NCBI GenBank assembly: GCA_028289645.1 | Contig: JANQOK010000015.1 | Coordinates: 1-64,000, forward strand | Reading direction: 5' to 3' | From: Anderseniella sp. | GTDB taxonomy: Bacteria > Pseudomonadota > Alphaproteobacteria > Rhizobiales > Aestuariivirgaceae | DNA: 64,000 bases | Part shown: positions 1 through 10,070 of the stretch, one piece after another | Position numbering within the stretch: the first letter of the stretch is position 1 | Layout: every line of letters begins with the position of its first letter | Made by a program: the position numbers and the translations under genes | The notes under the pieces: model-generated | Databases searched by the model: none | What the model saw: only the letters and a program-made list of their open reading frames with translations | What the model was told of the DNA's origin: nothing

Positions 1-682
<682 letters not shown>

Positions 683-686
<4 letters not shown>

Positions 687-1957
687 ACAACCAGCTCCCC
701 GGCCAGATCATGTCCGGCTGACTGCAGCAGGCGCACCGACGCAACTTCGCCGGGTTTTTTCTCACATCCGGCAATGTCGACATTCAGATAATGCGGTGTG
801 CGGCCGCGCGTTTCAGTTTCAAACAACACATCTCTGGTTTGCCCAACCTGGGAGGCCACAAAGTCCGACAGCCGTCTTTCTCCAGCAGACCGCAATGCCC
901 TGGCACGGGACTTGATCTCTGTGCCACTGACCTGCGGCATCTTCGCCGCCGGGGTTCCTGGGCGAACCGAATAGGGAAACACGTGCAGGAAGGTCAGCCC
1001 GCAGTCTTCCACCAGCCGCATCGAGTTTTCAAACATCTGATCGGTTTCGGTGGGGAAGCCGGCAATGATATCCGCACCAAACACAACATCCGGCCGGCGG
1101 CGGCGCACATCGTCGCAGAACCGGATCGCGTCATCCCGAAGATGCCGGCGTTTCATGCGCTTCAGGATCATGTCGTCTCCGGCCTGCAGCGACAGGTGAA
1201 GATGCGGCATCAGGCGCTCTTCTTCTTCAATGGCGATGAGCAGGTCTTCATCGGCCTCAACCGAGTCGATGGACGAAATCCGCAGGCGCTGCAGCTCCGG
1301 CACGGTTTTCAGTATCCGCCGCACCAGATTGCCGAGGCTCGGCTGGCCGGGGAGATCCTTGCCGTAGGACGTGATGTCGACGCCCGACAGCACAACCTCG
1401 GGACAACCTGCCGCGACCAGCCTGCGGATCTGGGCGACAACTTCACCGGCCCCCACCGAACGTGAATTGCCACGGCCGTAGGGAATAATGCAGAACGTGC
1501 AGCGGTGGTCGCATCCGGTCTGCACCTGGACAAATGCCCGAGTGCGCTCACCGAACCCGTCAAGCATGTGCAGCGCCGTCTCGCGGACCTGCATGATGTC
1601 GTTGACCCTGACCGGGGTCTCATTGGCCAGGCCGAAATCCAGCGCGCCTGCACGCCAGGTGTCCGGCTTGAGCTTTTCCTCGTTGCCGACAACCAGGTCC
1701 ACTTCGTCCATGGCGGCAAATGCGGGCCCGTCCACCTGGGCAGCGCAACCGGTCACCACAATGCGCGCACCCGGGCGCTCTTTGCGCGCGCGCCGGATTG
1801 CCTGCCGGGCCTGGCGCTGGGCTTCCGCCGTAACCGCGCAGGTGTTGACGACCACGGTGTTTTCCAGCCCGGCGGCGTCAACATGAGACCGCATGACTTC
1901 CGCCTCGTAGGCGTTCAGCCGGCAGCCGAAGTTGATGATGTCGACCGGCTTGCTCAC
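683..1957 (-). CDS. mtaB: MtaB, tRNA (t6A37) methylthiotransferase
   Basis: A radical-SAM methylthiotransferase that converts t6A to ms2t6A at position 37 of ANN-decoding tRNAs. The 424-aa protein has the UPF0004 domain first ([14 protein letters not shown] near residue 10; [15 protein letters not shown] near 40). The radical-SAM cluster motif is [16 protein letters not shown] near residue 150, then [12 protein letters not shown], and the C-terminal region is TRAM-like. Length matches the family. The GTG start at 1955-1957 overlaps the dapF stop (GTGA), and its stop overlaps the ftsY start, so dapF-mtaB-ftsY is a tightly coupled operon. MiaB is the main alternative, but the NFGCRLN form and the neighbours favour MtaB. 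Confidence 0.92.
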
Positions 1958-2814
1958 AGGTTCGCATCTTCCAGTTGCGGCAGCTCGCCTTCAAAGTCAT
2001 AAGTCACCGGCCCGGTCATCAGGATGTGGCCGCGATCGTCCCACTCGATGAGCAGGTCACCGCCCGGCAGAGTGATCGTGACGACGCGCCCGGTTCGCTT
2101 GGTGCGCGCGGCAGAAACCGCAACCGCGCAGGCAGCCGTGCCGCAGGCCTTTGTCAATCCGACACCGCGTTCCCACACCTTCACTTCCACATGATCCGGC
2201 GATATCACCCGGGCCAGCGAGATATTGGCCCGTTGCGGAAACATCGGGTGGTTTTCCAGCAGCGGTCCGGTCTTTGACAGGTCGGTCACGTCCAGGTCGC
2301 TCACCCAGAATATCGCATGCGGATTGCCCACATTGACCACCGACGGCGTGTGCAGGATAGGGGCATCGATCGGTCCGATCTGCAGTTCGATGCCGCGGGT
2401 GTCGTGAAACTCTTCCGCCAGCGGGATATCCCGCCAGTCGAACTTCGGCACCCCCATGTCGACAGTGACCTGGCCGGCATCGGCGCGGCGGCAGACAAGA
2501 AACCCGCCTTTGGTGTCAATGGTCGCTGCCTCGGTGCCGGTCTCGGCAAACAGGATGTCGGCGACACAGCGCGTGGCATTGCCGCAGCTTTCCACTTCAT
2601 AGCCTTCGGCATTGTAGATGCGCATGCGCAAATCAGCCACGTCGGAGGCCTCCATCACGATGAACTGGTCACAGCCGATCCCGGTCTCCCGGTGCGACCA
2701 GGCATGAACCTGCTCCGGTGTGAATCCGCGCGGCTCGGAACGGCCGTCAACAATGATGAAATCATTGCCAAGCCCGTTCATCTTGCGAAACGGAATATGT
2801 GCGTTCGTGCTCAT
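1954..2814 (-). CDS. dapF: Diaminopimelate epimerase
   Basis: DapF interconverts LL- and meso-diaminopimelate, the last step before lysine and peptidoglycan precursor synthesis. Visible motifs are MNGLGNDFIIVD at the N terminus, the first catalytic cysteine in ESCGNATRC, and the second in KACGTAACA. The start is placed at MSTNAHIPF (ATG 2812-2814) rather than the track's 2844. It has AAGG upstream and fits the usual short N-terminal lead, giving 286 aa. It is the first gene of the dapF-mtaB-ftsY operon and is divergent from ffh. lysA, the next lysine step, lies at 45.9 kb in this window. Confidence 0.95.
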   Translation of the reverse strand: MSTNAHIPFRKMNGLGNDFIIVDGRSEPRGFTPEQVHAWSHRETGIGCDQFIVMEASDVADLRMRIYNAEGYEVESCGNATRCVADILFAETGTEAATIDTKGGFLVCRRADAGQVTVDMGVPKFDWRDIPLAEEFHDTRGIELQIGPIDAPILHTPSVVNVGNPHAIFWVSDLDVTDLSKTGPLLENHPMFPQRANISLARVISPDHVEVKVWERGVGLTKACGTAACAVAVSAARTKRTGRVVTITLPGGDLLIEWDDRGHILMTGPVTYDFEGELPQLEDANL

Positions 2815-3095
2815 TACGCGCCTTATATGGTGAAATGCCCCCAACTTGCCAGAGCTAACAAGGTGTCGCGTTCATAACTGCGAAGCGGCGGGTAAAGCTG
2901 TTCAGCAACATAACATTGACCTTGAGCTGCAATTACCCTATTGAACCGGCCACTCCAGATGCCAAAATGAATTGGCAGGCTTACTGACACATGGGTGCAT
3001 GCATTTGTTCCCGGGGGGTCAGGGGTCCACATCCGTCCGCGAAGGTTCGCGCACGGGTGCCATTTTGCTTTGCGTAACCGGTTTGGGAAAACGAT

Positions 3096-4676
3096 ATGTT
3101 TGAAACACTTCAAGATCGCCTCGGCGGTATCTTCGACAAGCTGACGGGCCGCGGCGCCCTGTCGGAGGCTGATGTCGATACTGCCATGCGTGAAGTGCGC
3201 CGCGCCCTGATCGAAGCGGACGTGGCGCTGGAGGTGGTGCGCAACTTTGTCGAACAGGTCAAGGAGCGGGCCATCGGCAAGGAGGTCATCAAATCGGTGA
3301 CGCCCGGCCAGATGGTCGTCAAGATCGTCAATGACGCCATTGTCGACATGCTCGGCAAGGAACCCGAGCCGCTCAATTTCAAGGCCGCGCCGCCGGTGCC
3401 AATCCTCATGGTCGGCCTGCAGGGGTCCGGCAAGACCACGACAACCGCAAAAATCGCCAAGCGGCTGCTGGACCGCGACAAGAAGAAGGTCATCATGGCC
3501 TCGCTGGACACCAGGCGGCCAGCTGCCCAGGAGCAGCTCGCCATCCTCGGTGACCAGATTGCCGTCGACACCCTGCCCATCGTGAAAGGCGAAGATCCGG
3601 CAACCATCACCAGACGCGCCATGTCGGAAGCCAAAAAGGGCGGCTACGACGTGGTCATGCTGGACACCGCCGGGCGCCTCTTCATCGACGAAGAGCTGAT
3701 GGCAGAAGTCCAGACCGTGCGCGACATCGCCAAACCGGCTGAAACCCTCCTGGTCGCGGATGCGCTGACCGGCCAGGACGCGGTCAACCTGGCCCGTTCC
3801 TTCGACGAACAGGTGGGCATTTCCGGTCTCGTCCTGACCCGTATCGACGGCGATGGCCGCGGCGGCGCAGCCCTGTCGATGCGTGCCGTCACCGGCAAGC
3901 CGATCAAGCTCCTGGGCACCGGTGAGAAGCTGGACGGCCTTGAGGATTTCCATCCCGAACGCATCGCATCGCGCATCCTCGGCATGGGCGACGTGGTCTC
4001 CCTGGTCGAAAAGGCCGCCCAGACTATAGACCAGGACAAGGCGGCCAAGATGGCTGCCCGCATGAAGAAAGGGGTTTTCGATCTTGAAGACCTCGCCGAC
4101 CAGCTCAAGCAGATGCAGAAAATGGGCGGCATGTCGGGCCTCATGGGCATGATGCCCGGCCTCGGCAAGATGAAAAAGCAGCTTGAGGACGCCGATCTCG
4201 ACAATTCGGTACTCAAGCGCCAGCTGGCAATTATCTCGTCGATGACGCCGAAGGAAAAACGCAACCCGAAAATCATGAATGCGTCGCGCAAGAAGCGTGT
4301 CGCCAAAGGCGCAGGGGTTGAAGTCCAGGAGATCAACCGGCTGTTGAAAATGCACATCCAGATGGCCGGCATGATGAAGAAGATGGGCAAGGGCAAGGGC
4401 GGCCTGCTCGGCAAGATGATGGGCATGGGCGGCGGTGCCGGAATGCCGTCCGCGGAAGAGATGGAAAAGATGCAGGCCGAACTGGCCCAGATGGACCCGG
4501 ATGCGGTTCCGCCGGAACTGAAAGACCTGGCCGGCGGCAAGATGCCGAAACTGCCGGCTGGGCTGCCCGGCATGGGCGGCGGACTGCCGGGCCTCGGCGG
4601 CAAGGGCGGATTGCCCGGCCTCGGCGGTGGCGGCGGTTTCAAGGGCCTGCCCGGCTTTGCGAAGAAGAAGAAATAG
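3096..4676 (+). CDS. ffh: Ffh, signal recognition particle GTPase (SRP54)
   Basis: Ffh binds signal sequences on nascent chains and the SRP RNA, and docks with FtsY. The 526-aa protein has the N domain, then the G domain with GLQGSGKTTTTAKIAKRL (P loop, near residue 107), DTRRPAAQEQL, DTAGR and TRIDGDGRGGAAL. The Met-rich M domain spans roughly residues 320-440. The last 80 residues form a Gly/Met/Pro-rich tail ending in a lysine run, longer than in enterobacterial Ffh but usual in alphaproteobacteria. It is the first gene before rpsP-rimM-trmD-rplS. Its partner FtsY is encoded in the divergent operon 2.4 kb away. Confidence 0.97.
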   Translation: MFETLQDRLGGIFDKLTGRGALSEADVDTAMREVRRALIEADVALEVVRNFVEQVKERAIGKEVIKSVTPGQMVVKIVNDAIVDMLGKEPEPLNFKAAPPVPILMVGLQGSGKTTTTAKIAKRLLDRDKKKVIMASLDTRRPAAQEQLAILGDQIAVDTLPIVKGEDPATITRRAMSEAKKGGYDVVMLDTAGRLFIDEELMAEVQTVRDIAKPAETLLVADALTGQDAVNLARSFDEQVGISGLVLTRIDGDGRGGAALSMRAVTGKPIKLLGTGEKLDGLEDFHPERIASRILGMGDVVSLVEKAAQTIDQDKAAKMAARMKKGVFDLEDLADQLKQMQKMGGMSGLMGMMPGLGKMKKQLEDADLDNSVLKRQLAIISSMTPKEKRNPKIMNASRKKRVAKGAGVEVQEINRLLKMHIQMAGMMKKMGKGKGGLLGKMMGMGGGAGMPSAEEMEKMQAELAQMDPDAVPPELKDLAGGKMPKLPAGLPGMGGGLPGLGGKGGLPGLGGGGGFKGLPGFAKKKK

Positions 4677-4730
4677 CGACGAATTCAGACAGTTTAACCA
4701 GACATGTGAACACCCAAGGAGAATTTGGAC

Positions 4731-5180
4731 ATGGCATTGAAAATCAGACTGGCCCGTGGCGGCTCGAAAAAACGTCCCTACTACCGTATCGTGGTCGCCG
4801 ACGTGAACGCACCGCGCGACGGCCGTTTCATCGAAAAGATCGGCACCTACAACCCGCTGCTGCCGAAAGATTCCGAAAACCGCGTCAACATCGATGTTGA
4901 CCGTGCGAAACACTGGATGAGCGTTGGCGCCAAGCCGACCGACCGCGTGCTGCGCTTCCTCGACGCGCTCGGCCTGGAAAAACGCGAACCCCGCAACAAC
5001 CCGAACAAGGCCAAGCCGGGCAAGAAGCGCCTGGAACGTGAAGCCGCCGAAGCAGAAGCCGCTGAAGCAGCCAAGGAGGCCGCAAAGGCCGAAGCGGAAG
5101 CACCGGCAGAAGAAGCTGCCGTTGAAGCGCCTGCAGAAGAGGCACCAGCCGAAGCCGCCGCCGAAGAAGCAGCTTCATAA
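4731..5180 (+). CDS. rpsP: 30S ribosomal protein S16 with acidic C-terminal extension
   Basis: S16 is a small-subunit assembly protein. The core is residues 1-85 ([20 protein letters not shown]). The start is ATG 4731, preceded by AAGGAG; the track's 4725 start is a TTG two codons upstream. After about residue 90 the protein continues as an Ala/Glu/Lys-rich tail that is low complexity and probably helical, giving 149 aa against roughly 80-90 for the minimal family. Such tails are known in alphaproteobacterial S16. It sits 54 bp after ffh and 15 bp before rimM, in the conserved rpsP-rimM-trmD-rplS order. Confidence 0.97.
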   Translation: MALKIRLARGGSKKRPYYRIVVADVNAPRDGRFIEKIGTYNPLLPKDSENRVNIDVDRAKHWMSVGAKPTDRVLRFLDALGLEKREPRNNPNKAKPGKKRLEREAAEAEAAEAAKEAAKAEAEAPAEEAAVEAPAEEAPAEAAAEEAAS

Positions 5181-5195
5181 GGGGTTTATACCCGG

Positions 5196-5717
5196 ATGCC
5201 CGAGCAATCGCGCATTGTCCTCGGCGTCATCACCGGCGTGCATGGAATTCAGGGTGAGGTGAAGCTGAAAAGCTTCACCGCCGACCCTGAAGCCATTGCG
5301 TCGTACGGTCCGCTGGATGCGTCCAACGGCATGGTGCTGCAGATCAAGTCGCTCAAGGCCCATAAGGACCAGTATCGCGCCCGCATCGACGGCGTGACCG
5401 ACCGCAACACGGCGGAGACCCTGAAAGGGCTTGAACTGTCCATTGCCCGCGACCGGCTGCCCGAGCCTGAAGACGACGAGATTTACCACGCCGACCTGAT
5501 CGGGTTGTCGGTGGTGGACCTGGCCGGCTCGCACATGGGCAAGGTTGTGCACGTCCTGGACTTCGGCGCCGGTGAACTGCTTGAACTGAAACTGCAGGAC
5601 AAGAAGTCCACCATACTGATGCCGTTTAACAGGCAAACCGTTCCGGACATCAATCTTGACGCTCGAACACTGAGCATCGATCCTCCTGCCGGACTGCTGG
5701 ACGACGATACTGAATGA
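5196..5717 (+). CDS. rimM: Ribosome maturation factor RimM
   Basis: RimM assists maturation of the 30S head and binds S19. The 173-aa protein has an N-terminal RimM barrel (VLGVITGVHGIQGEVKLKSF) and a C-terminal PRC-barrel region (YHADLIGLSVVDLAG near residues 95-110; ILMPFNRQTVPDI near 148). Length and position between rpsP and trmD match the family and operon. The start at 5196 follows AAGGGG with a longer than usual gap. No internal irregularity is seen. Confidence 0.95.
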   Translation: MPEQSRIVLGVITGVHGIQGEVKLKSFTADPEAIASYGPLDASNGMVLQIKSLKAHKDQYRARIDGVTDRNTAETLKGLELSIARDRLPEPEDDEIYHADLIGLSVVDLAGSHMGKVVHVLDFGAGELLELKLQDKKSTILMPFNRQTVPDINLDARTLSIDPPAGLLDDDTE

Positions 5718-5768
5718 CCGGGAATGGCAGCCGGTCACAGTGTCTTTGAATAAGGTAACCGCGCGACC

Positions 5769-6467
5769 ATGTCTTTTCTTGCGACAGTGCTGACGCTTTA
5801 CCCGGATATGTTTCCCGGGCCGCTTGGCCTGTCCATGGCCGGCCGCGGCCTGCAGGACGGCCTGTGGTCGCTTGCAGCCCATGACATCCGCACGCACGCC
5901 ACCGACAGGCACGCTTCGGTTGACGACACCCCGGCAGGCGGCGGTCCTGGCATGGTCATGAAACCCGATGTGCTGGCCCGCGCCATTGATGCGGCAAGCG
6001 CGGCGAACGACCCCCGTCCGCGCCTGTTGATGAGCCCGCGCGGACGCCCGCTGACGCAAGCCTATGTGCGCGAACTTGCCGCCGGCAGCGGCGTCGTCAT
6101 CGTGTGCGGCCGTTTTGAAGGCGTGGATGAGCGGGTGATCGAGGCCCGCAACCTGATCGAGGTTTCGGTGGGCGACTATGTGCTGTCCGGTGGCGAACCA
6201 GCAGCCCTGGTGCTTCTGGATGCAATTGTGCGCCTGCTGCCGGGCATCATGGGCAACGACGCATCGGGCAACGAGGAAAGCTTCGAGCACGGCCTCCTCG
6301 AACATCCGCAATACACCCGGCCGCGGCAGTGGGAGGGCCGTGAAATCCCGCCGGTTTTGCTGTCCGGCGATCACGCCGCCATTGCACGCTGGAAACGGCA
6401 ACAGTCGGAAAATCTCACCGAACAGCGCAGACCGGACCTCATTCGGCCCAAAGACTGGAAAAAATAA
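5769..6467 (+). CDS. trmD: tRNA (guanine-N1)-methyltransferase TrmD
   Basis: TrmD makes m1G37 in tRNAs and prevents +1 frameshifting. The 232-aa protein shows the SPOUT trefoil-knot signature: [10 protein letters not shown] at the start, [17 protein letters not shown], the SAM-binding segment [26 protein letters not shown], and [24 protein letters not shown]. The start at 5769 is preceded by AAGG. A 51-bp gap separates it from rimM. Together with MtaB, the window holds two position-37 tRNA modifiers. Confidence 0.97.
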   Translation: MSFLATVLTLYPDMFPGPLGLSMAGRGLQDGLWSLAAHDIRTHATDRHASVDDTPAGGGPGMVMKPDVLARAIDAASAANDPRPRLLMSPRGRPLTQAYVRELAAGSGVVIVCGRFEGVDERVIEARNLIEVSVGDYVLSGGEPAALVLLDAIVRLLPGIMGNDASGNEESFEHGLLEHPQYTRPRQWEGREIPPVLLSGDHAAIARWKRQQSENLTEQRRPDLIRPKDWKK

Positions 6468-6471
6468 CCTG

Positions 6472-6630
6472 GGGTCCGGACCCTAAATATGCGGATAGAC
6501 ATTGACTTTTGCACCGTCACACGGGTAAAGACCCGCATCGAAAGAACATCCGGCGGTCCGGCTCAAGCCAACGGATTGCTGAAAACCGATTGTATCTGAA
6601 AATGTTGGAGCGTTCTGTCCGCCTATAAAA
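6472..6630 (+). promoter_or_regulatory. trmD-rplS gap with a palindrome and a possible -10 for rplS
   Basis: The 197-bp gap between trmD and rplS starts with the perfect palindrome GGGTCCGGACCC (6472-6483), without a T run. It holds TATAAA at 6624-6629, about 35 bp before the rplS start, a plausible -10 element. No good -35 hexamer is seen at the right distance, so an internal promoter for rplS is only a suggestion. Confidence 0.3.
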
Positions 6631-6664
6631 TGAATGCGGGCCGCACCAAGAAGGAATTCGTCCG

Positions 6665-7345
6665 ATGAACATTATCCAGCAGCTCGAGCTCGAGCAAGCT
6701 CAGGCAATTACTGCCAAACGCGAGATTCCGGATTTCGGCCCCGGCGACACTGTGGTTGTCGCTGTGCGTGTAACCGAAGGCGAACGGTCGCGTATCCAGA
6801 ACTATGAAGGTGTCGTGATCGCCCGTTCGGGTGCCGGCCTCAACGAGAACTTCACCGTGCGCAAGCTGAGCTATGGCGAAGGCGTGGAACGGGTGTTTCC
6901 GATCTACTCGCCTCTGGTTGAAGGCGTCAAGGTCCTGCGCCGCGGCAAGGTTCGCCGTGCCAAGCTGTACTACCTGCGCGGCCGCACCGGCAAACGCGCG
7001 CGCATTGCCGAGAAGAAGCGTTCAATCGTCATCCCCGGCGCCGCCGAAGCTGCAGCCGCCAAGGCCGAAGCCGCCAATGCGCCGCAGGTGGTAGATGATG
7101 TGTCCCTGATTTCCGGCGTGGGTGACGTGCTGGCCGAAAAGCTGGCCGGCGAAGGCGTGACCAGCCTGACCCAGATCGCCAAATGGAAAAAAGACGATAT
7201 CGCTGATTATGACGAAAAACTGTCACTCGGCGGCCGCATCGAGCGCGAAGAATGGATTGTCCAGGCCAAGGAACTGCTGGAAGGCAAGCCTCCACGCGCC
7301 AAGGTCGACCAGGAAGCAGCCGAAAAGACGGCTGACGAGGAATAA
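6665..7345 (+). CDS. rplS: 50S ribosomal protein L19 with helix-hairpin-helix C-terminal extension
   Basis: L19 sits at the 30S-50S interface. Residues 1-115 are a standard L19 ([38 protein letters not shown]). An Ala-rich linker (about 120-145) and a folded-looking tail follow. The tail, near residues 147-205, has the form of the small helix-hairpin-helix module ([54 protein letters not shown]). In many alphaproteobacteria that module is attached to L21. The 226-aa length is about double the minimal family. It ends the ffh-rplS cluster and is followed by a strong terminator. Confidence 0.95.
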   Translation: MNIIQQLELEQAQAITAKREIPDFGPGDTVVVAVRVTEGERSRIQNYEGVVIARSGAGLNENFTVRKLSYGEGVERVFPIYSPLVEGVKVLRRGKVRRAKLYYLRGRTGKRARIAEKKRSIVIPGAAEAAAAKAEAANAPQVVDDVSLISGVGDVLAEKLAGEGVTSLTQIAKWKKDDIADYDEKLSLGGRIEREEWIVQAKELLEGKPPRAKVDQEAAEKTADEE

Positions 7346-7366
7346 GCCGTATCTTGAGGAAGTTTT

Positions 7367-7397
7367 AAAAAGGCCGGGACCAGTTCCCGGCCTTTTT
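7367..7397 (+). terminator. Rho-independent terminator after rplS
   Basis: An 8-bp GC stem GGCCGGGA/TCCCGGCC (7372-7379 with 7385-7392) has a 5-nt loop and is followed by TTTTT. Adenines flank the other side. It closes the ffh-rpsP-rimM-trmD-rplS transcript 22 bp after the rplS stop. Confidence 0.92.
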
Positions 7398-7597
7398 CGT
7401 TGTCCTGACACTTGCATCCGTACACAGGATTGCCATTGCACGCACGCAAACAGAACCGCCTGCTAAAGGCCGAATCTGCGCTCTGACCTCAAAAACCCTT
7501 CAAAAATACCCTATTTCAGCCGTTGCATCGGCATATTGGAGTGCTGCAATGCGACAATCGAATGGGCTTGGGGGGCATGAGCAATGGAGAATTTGTC

Positions 7598-7864
7598 ATG
7601 GCCACAGACTATCAGAATGAGCACCACTCATCACATGCACCCGACTATCGCACCCGCTCCGGCGGTTCAAACGGCTGGCTGATCGGACTGGCTGTGGCGA
7701 TCCTGCTTGCAATGATTGCCTTCTTCTCATTTGCAGGCTCCGATCGCCCGGCGATAACCACGGGAACGACCAGTGAGCAGGTAACCGTCCCGTCTGCAAC
7801 GGAAAGCGCCCCGGCCGCCCAGGAACAGGCTGTTCCGCCGGCCACAACCGCACCTGCGCAGTAA
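7598..7864 (+). CDS. Small single-pass membrane protein, unknown function
   Basis: I do not recognise this 88-aa protein. Residues 1-24 are polar (MATDYQNEHHSSHAPDY), residues 26-46 form one hydrophobic helix (GWLIGLAVAILLAMIAFFSF), and the rest is a Thr/Ala/Pro/Glu-rich tail predicted to be disordered. I place the start at ATG 7598, with GGAGAA about 10 bp upstream; the track's 7523 start adds an unlikely leader. It stands alone after the rplS terminator and is convergent with the methyltransferase gene. Confidence 0.6.
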   Translation: MATDYQNEHHSSHAPDYRTRSGGSNGWLIGLAVAILLAMIAFFSFAGSDRPAITTGTTSEQVTVPSATESAPAAQEQAVPPATTAPAQ

Positions 7865-7960
7865 CTGCTCCAATAAGAGCGGCGCGGCCTGGAAGCGGCA
7901 TGGCTTCATATCGATCCATGCTGCCCAGGGCGCGCCGCTCCGTTCCATCCGGACCCTGAA

Positions 7961-8764
7961 TCACTTTTTCCGCCACAGCATGAACAGGCCCATCGGCGGA
8001 CGGGCCTCGGCCCGCTCCAGGTCAGCGCAGAAATTCGAAATATTGCGCCCGACCTCATGCATGTACTGCAGTTCAAGCCCAACCCTGGCGCCGGCATTCA
8101 CGATATCCGACATCTTGTGGGTGAACGAGTAATGCGGCTTTGAAGCGTATTGCTCATAGCCATAGTAGTCCAATCCTGTGGTTTCCACGAACGGCTCGGT
8201 CTGGAAATAAGAATGAAGCGGCCTGGACGGCCCGCCGTTTTCATCCGGTTCGTACATCATCAGCACCGGATGCATTTCTTCCATCACCCAGTGCCCGCCG
8301 GGAACAATGAGATCTGAAACCGCCCGGAAAAACCCATCCAGGTCAGGCATCCACCCCAGCACTCCGACCGTGGTCATCACAATGTCAAACTGCCGCTTCA
8401 ACCCGGCCGGCAGCGCATAGATGTCCGCCTCTATGAAACTCACGTCATCACCGTGCCCGGCAATTTCAGCAAGTTCGCGGGCCTGCTCCAGAAACGCCTC
8501 CGCCTGGTCAATTCCCAAACACCTGCCGGCCCCCATGTTCTTAAGCGACAGCAGATCCCGACCGTTATTGCAGGCGATCTGCACGGCGGATTTACCGGTA
8601 ACGCCGACGCGCTCCAACATGGCAACGACTTCTTCTGCCAGGCAACTGTAATTGCCGTCCGCAAACTGCCGGCACAGTTGCGCCTGGTTGCGGGCCGCAT
8701 GGCGCGGTGCTGCTTCATTCCAGGCTTGCCTGTTGGCGGCAACGTAGTGGTCACGATCACTCAT
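7961..8764 (-). CDS. Class I SAM-dependent methyltransferase
   Basis: A 267-aa Rossmann-fold methyltransferase of unknown substrate. Motif I is a variant, SAVQIACNNGRDLLSL near residue 60. It is followed by the acidic LGIDQAEAFLEQAREL, EADIYALP, and a motif-IV-like FDIVMTTVGVLGWMPDL. The C-terminal part (FQTEPFVETTGLDYYGYE, YSFTHKMSDIVNAGAR) resembles bacterial UbiE/COQ5-like methyltransferases acting on small molecules. It is probably monocistronic, divergent from the DUF599 gene with about 70 bp between starts. Confidence 0.75.
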   Translation of the reverse strand: MSDRDHYVAANRQAWNEAAPRHAARNQAQLCRQFADGNYSCLAEEVVAMLERVGVTGKSAVQIACNNGRDLLSLKNMGAGRCLGIDQAEAFLEQARELAEIAGHGDDVSFIEADIYALPAGLKRQFDIVMTTVGVLGWMPDLDGFFRAVSDLIVPGGHWVMEEMHPVLMMYEPDENGGPSRPLHSYFQTEPFVETTGLDYYGYEQYASKPHYSFTHKMSDIVNAGARVGLELQYMHEVGRNISNFCADLERAEARPPMGLFMLWRKK

Positions 8765-8833
8765 GCGCTATGTTCTCCTGCGGGGGCCTAAAGCCCCTTC
8801 CCTTGTGTTTTGTTCCGCTGTAGCACACACGCC

Positions 8834-9553
8834 ATGTCCTTACCGCCCGATCTTACCGGCCTTCACCTTGTCGCTTTTGCCCTGCTGTTTGCAGCGTGGT
8901 GGCTGTATTCGCCCATTCTGTCATTGTTCGGGCGTGGCACATTGAACGCGCAGCTGGGTGTTGTGCGCCTGCGCTGGATGCGGCTGTCCACGCGCCGCGC
9001 GCAGCGGCCGTTCGATGCCATACTGCTCAACCAGATCATCAGCTCGGTGGCTTTCTTCGGCTCTGCTTCGCTGATTGTACTGGCGGCACTGCTCGGCACT
9101 TTCGCCAACGTCTCATCCGTACATTCAGTACTATCGCAGCTGCACTTTGTGGCGCCGATGAGCATTGAGTTGCTGGCGGCAAACCTGTCCGTGGTCATCT
9201 TGATCCTGGGCATCAGCTTCTTTGCCTTCACCTATTCGCTGCGCAAACTCATCTACACCGTCGCCCTGAGCGGCGGATTGCCGGACGAGGCGGAAGAAAC
9301 ACCGCAGTTCACCATACAGATCGAAGCCACCGCCACCGTGCTGACGGAGGCCGTTCGCAGTTTCAACAATGGCATCCGCGGCTATTACTACGCGGTCGCC
9401 GCCCTGTTCCTGCTGCTGGGGCCGGTGCCGTGTATCGCTGCAACGTGTACGGTCATGGCGATGTTGTTCTACCGCCAGACACTGACAACCACGGCCCGCG
9501 CCATCGGCACTTACGTGGATGCGATGAACGAGGAAGAACGCCCGCCCAAATAA
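8834..9553 (+). CDS. DUF599 family integral membrane protein
   Basis: The 239-aa protein has four likely membrane segments: about residues 8-25, 65-90, 115-140 and 190-220. Between them lie the FNNGIRGYYYAVA segment and basic cytosolic loops (RLRWMRLSTRRAQRPFDAILLNQ) characteristic of DUF599. No catalytic residues are evident and the function is unknown. I prefer ATG 8834 (MSLPPDLTG) over the track's 8810. It is convergent with the cold-shock gene across a shared terminator region. Confidence 0.75.
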   Translation: MSLPPDLTGLHLVAFALLFAAWWLYSPILSLFGRGTLNAQLGVVRLRWMRLSTRRAQRPFDAILLNQIISSVAFFGSASLIVLAALLGTFANVSSVHSVLSQLHFVAPMSIELLAANLSVVILILGISFFAFTYSLRKLIYTVALSGGLPDEAEETPQFTIQIEATATVLTEAVRSFNNGIRGYYYAVAALFLLLGPVPCIAATCTVMAMLFYRQTLTTTARAIGTYVDAMNEEERPPK

Positions 9554-9584
9554 AAACCCTGCAGGCCGAGAAGCCCGCAGGGTC
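9554..9584 (-). terminator. Terminator for the cold-shock gene
   Basis: On the minus strand, CCCTGCGGGC pairs with GCCTGCAGGG (9584-9575 with 9568-9559, one imperfect pair) and is followed by TTTTT (9558-9554). It lies 29 bp beyond the csp stop and directly abuts the DUF599 stop. Confidence 0.7.
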
Positions 9585-9612
9585 CAGAACCCGTAACTGA
9601 AAGCGTTTCGGC

Positions 9613-9825
9613 TTAAGAAGCGTCTTCCAGGTTGTCAGCCGACATCTTGCCGCTGCGCTGGTCGGTTACCAGCTCGAACTTCACCTTCTGGCCTTCGTTC
9701 AGGGTGCTCATGCCCGCGCGCTCGACGGCGGAGATGTGAACAAAAGCATCCTTGGAACCATCTTCCGGCTCAATGAAGCCGTAGCCTTTGGTTGTGTTGA
9801 AGAATTTTACTGTGCCTACTGGCAT
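9613..9825 (-). CDS. CspA-family cold-shock protein
   Basis: A 70-aa single cold-shock domain that binds single-stranded RNA/DNA and melts RNA structure. Both RNA-binding motifs are intact: KGYGFIEP (RNP1) and AFVHIS (RNP2). It starts [10 protein letters not shown] after AAAGGA. About 245 bp without another gene lie upstream before the 10071 stop, room for a long 5' leader as in many csp genes, but no specific element was identified there. Confidence 0.95.
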   Translation of the reverse strand: MPVGTVKFFNTTKGYGFIEPEDGSKDAFVHISAVERAGMSTLNEGQKVKFELVTDQRSGKMSADNLEDAS

Positions 9826-10070
9826 GATCGTTGTCCTTTCAAAGGAGACACCCGCTCATTCACACCTTGTGATGGCTGGGTTTGTACATTGCTCACATTG
9901 TCAGGAATAACGAAGTTAAACGGCGTACCGCATATCGAGGCATCATCAGACAAGTTCGGTCTATACACCAGCCTATATGGGTGATTACGACACAAATAGC
10001 AATTGACCAGCCGAAATAAACCTGAAATTGGCTAACCGCCGAACCCGGGTTGGAGGTCTCCGCCGCTGCT

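Noticed and set aside
2823-4913. 696-aa minus-strand ORF antisense to ffh and rpsP
   Set aside because: It lies over two certain plus-strand genes; its composition is His/Leu-rich shadow translation with no domain.
5175-6401. 408-aa minus-strand ORF over rimM and trmD
   Set aside because: Antisense shadow of two well-conserved genes.
9736-9984. 82-aa plus-strand ORF over the cold-shock gene leader
   Set aside because: It starts inside csp on the opposite strand and has no ribosome site or recognisable domain.
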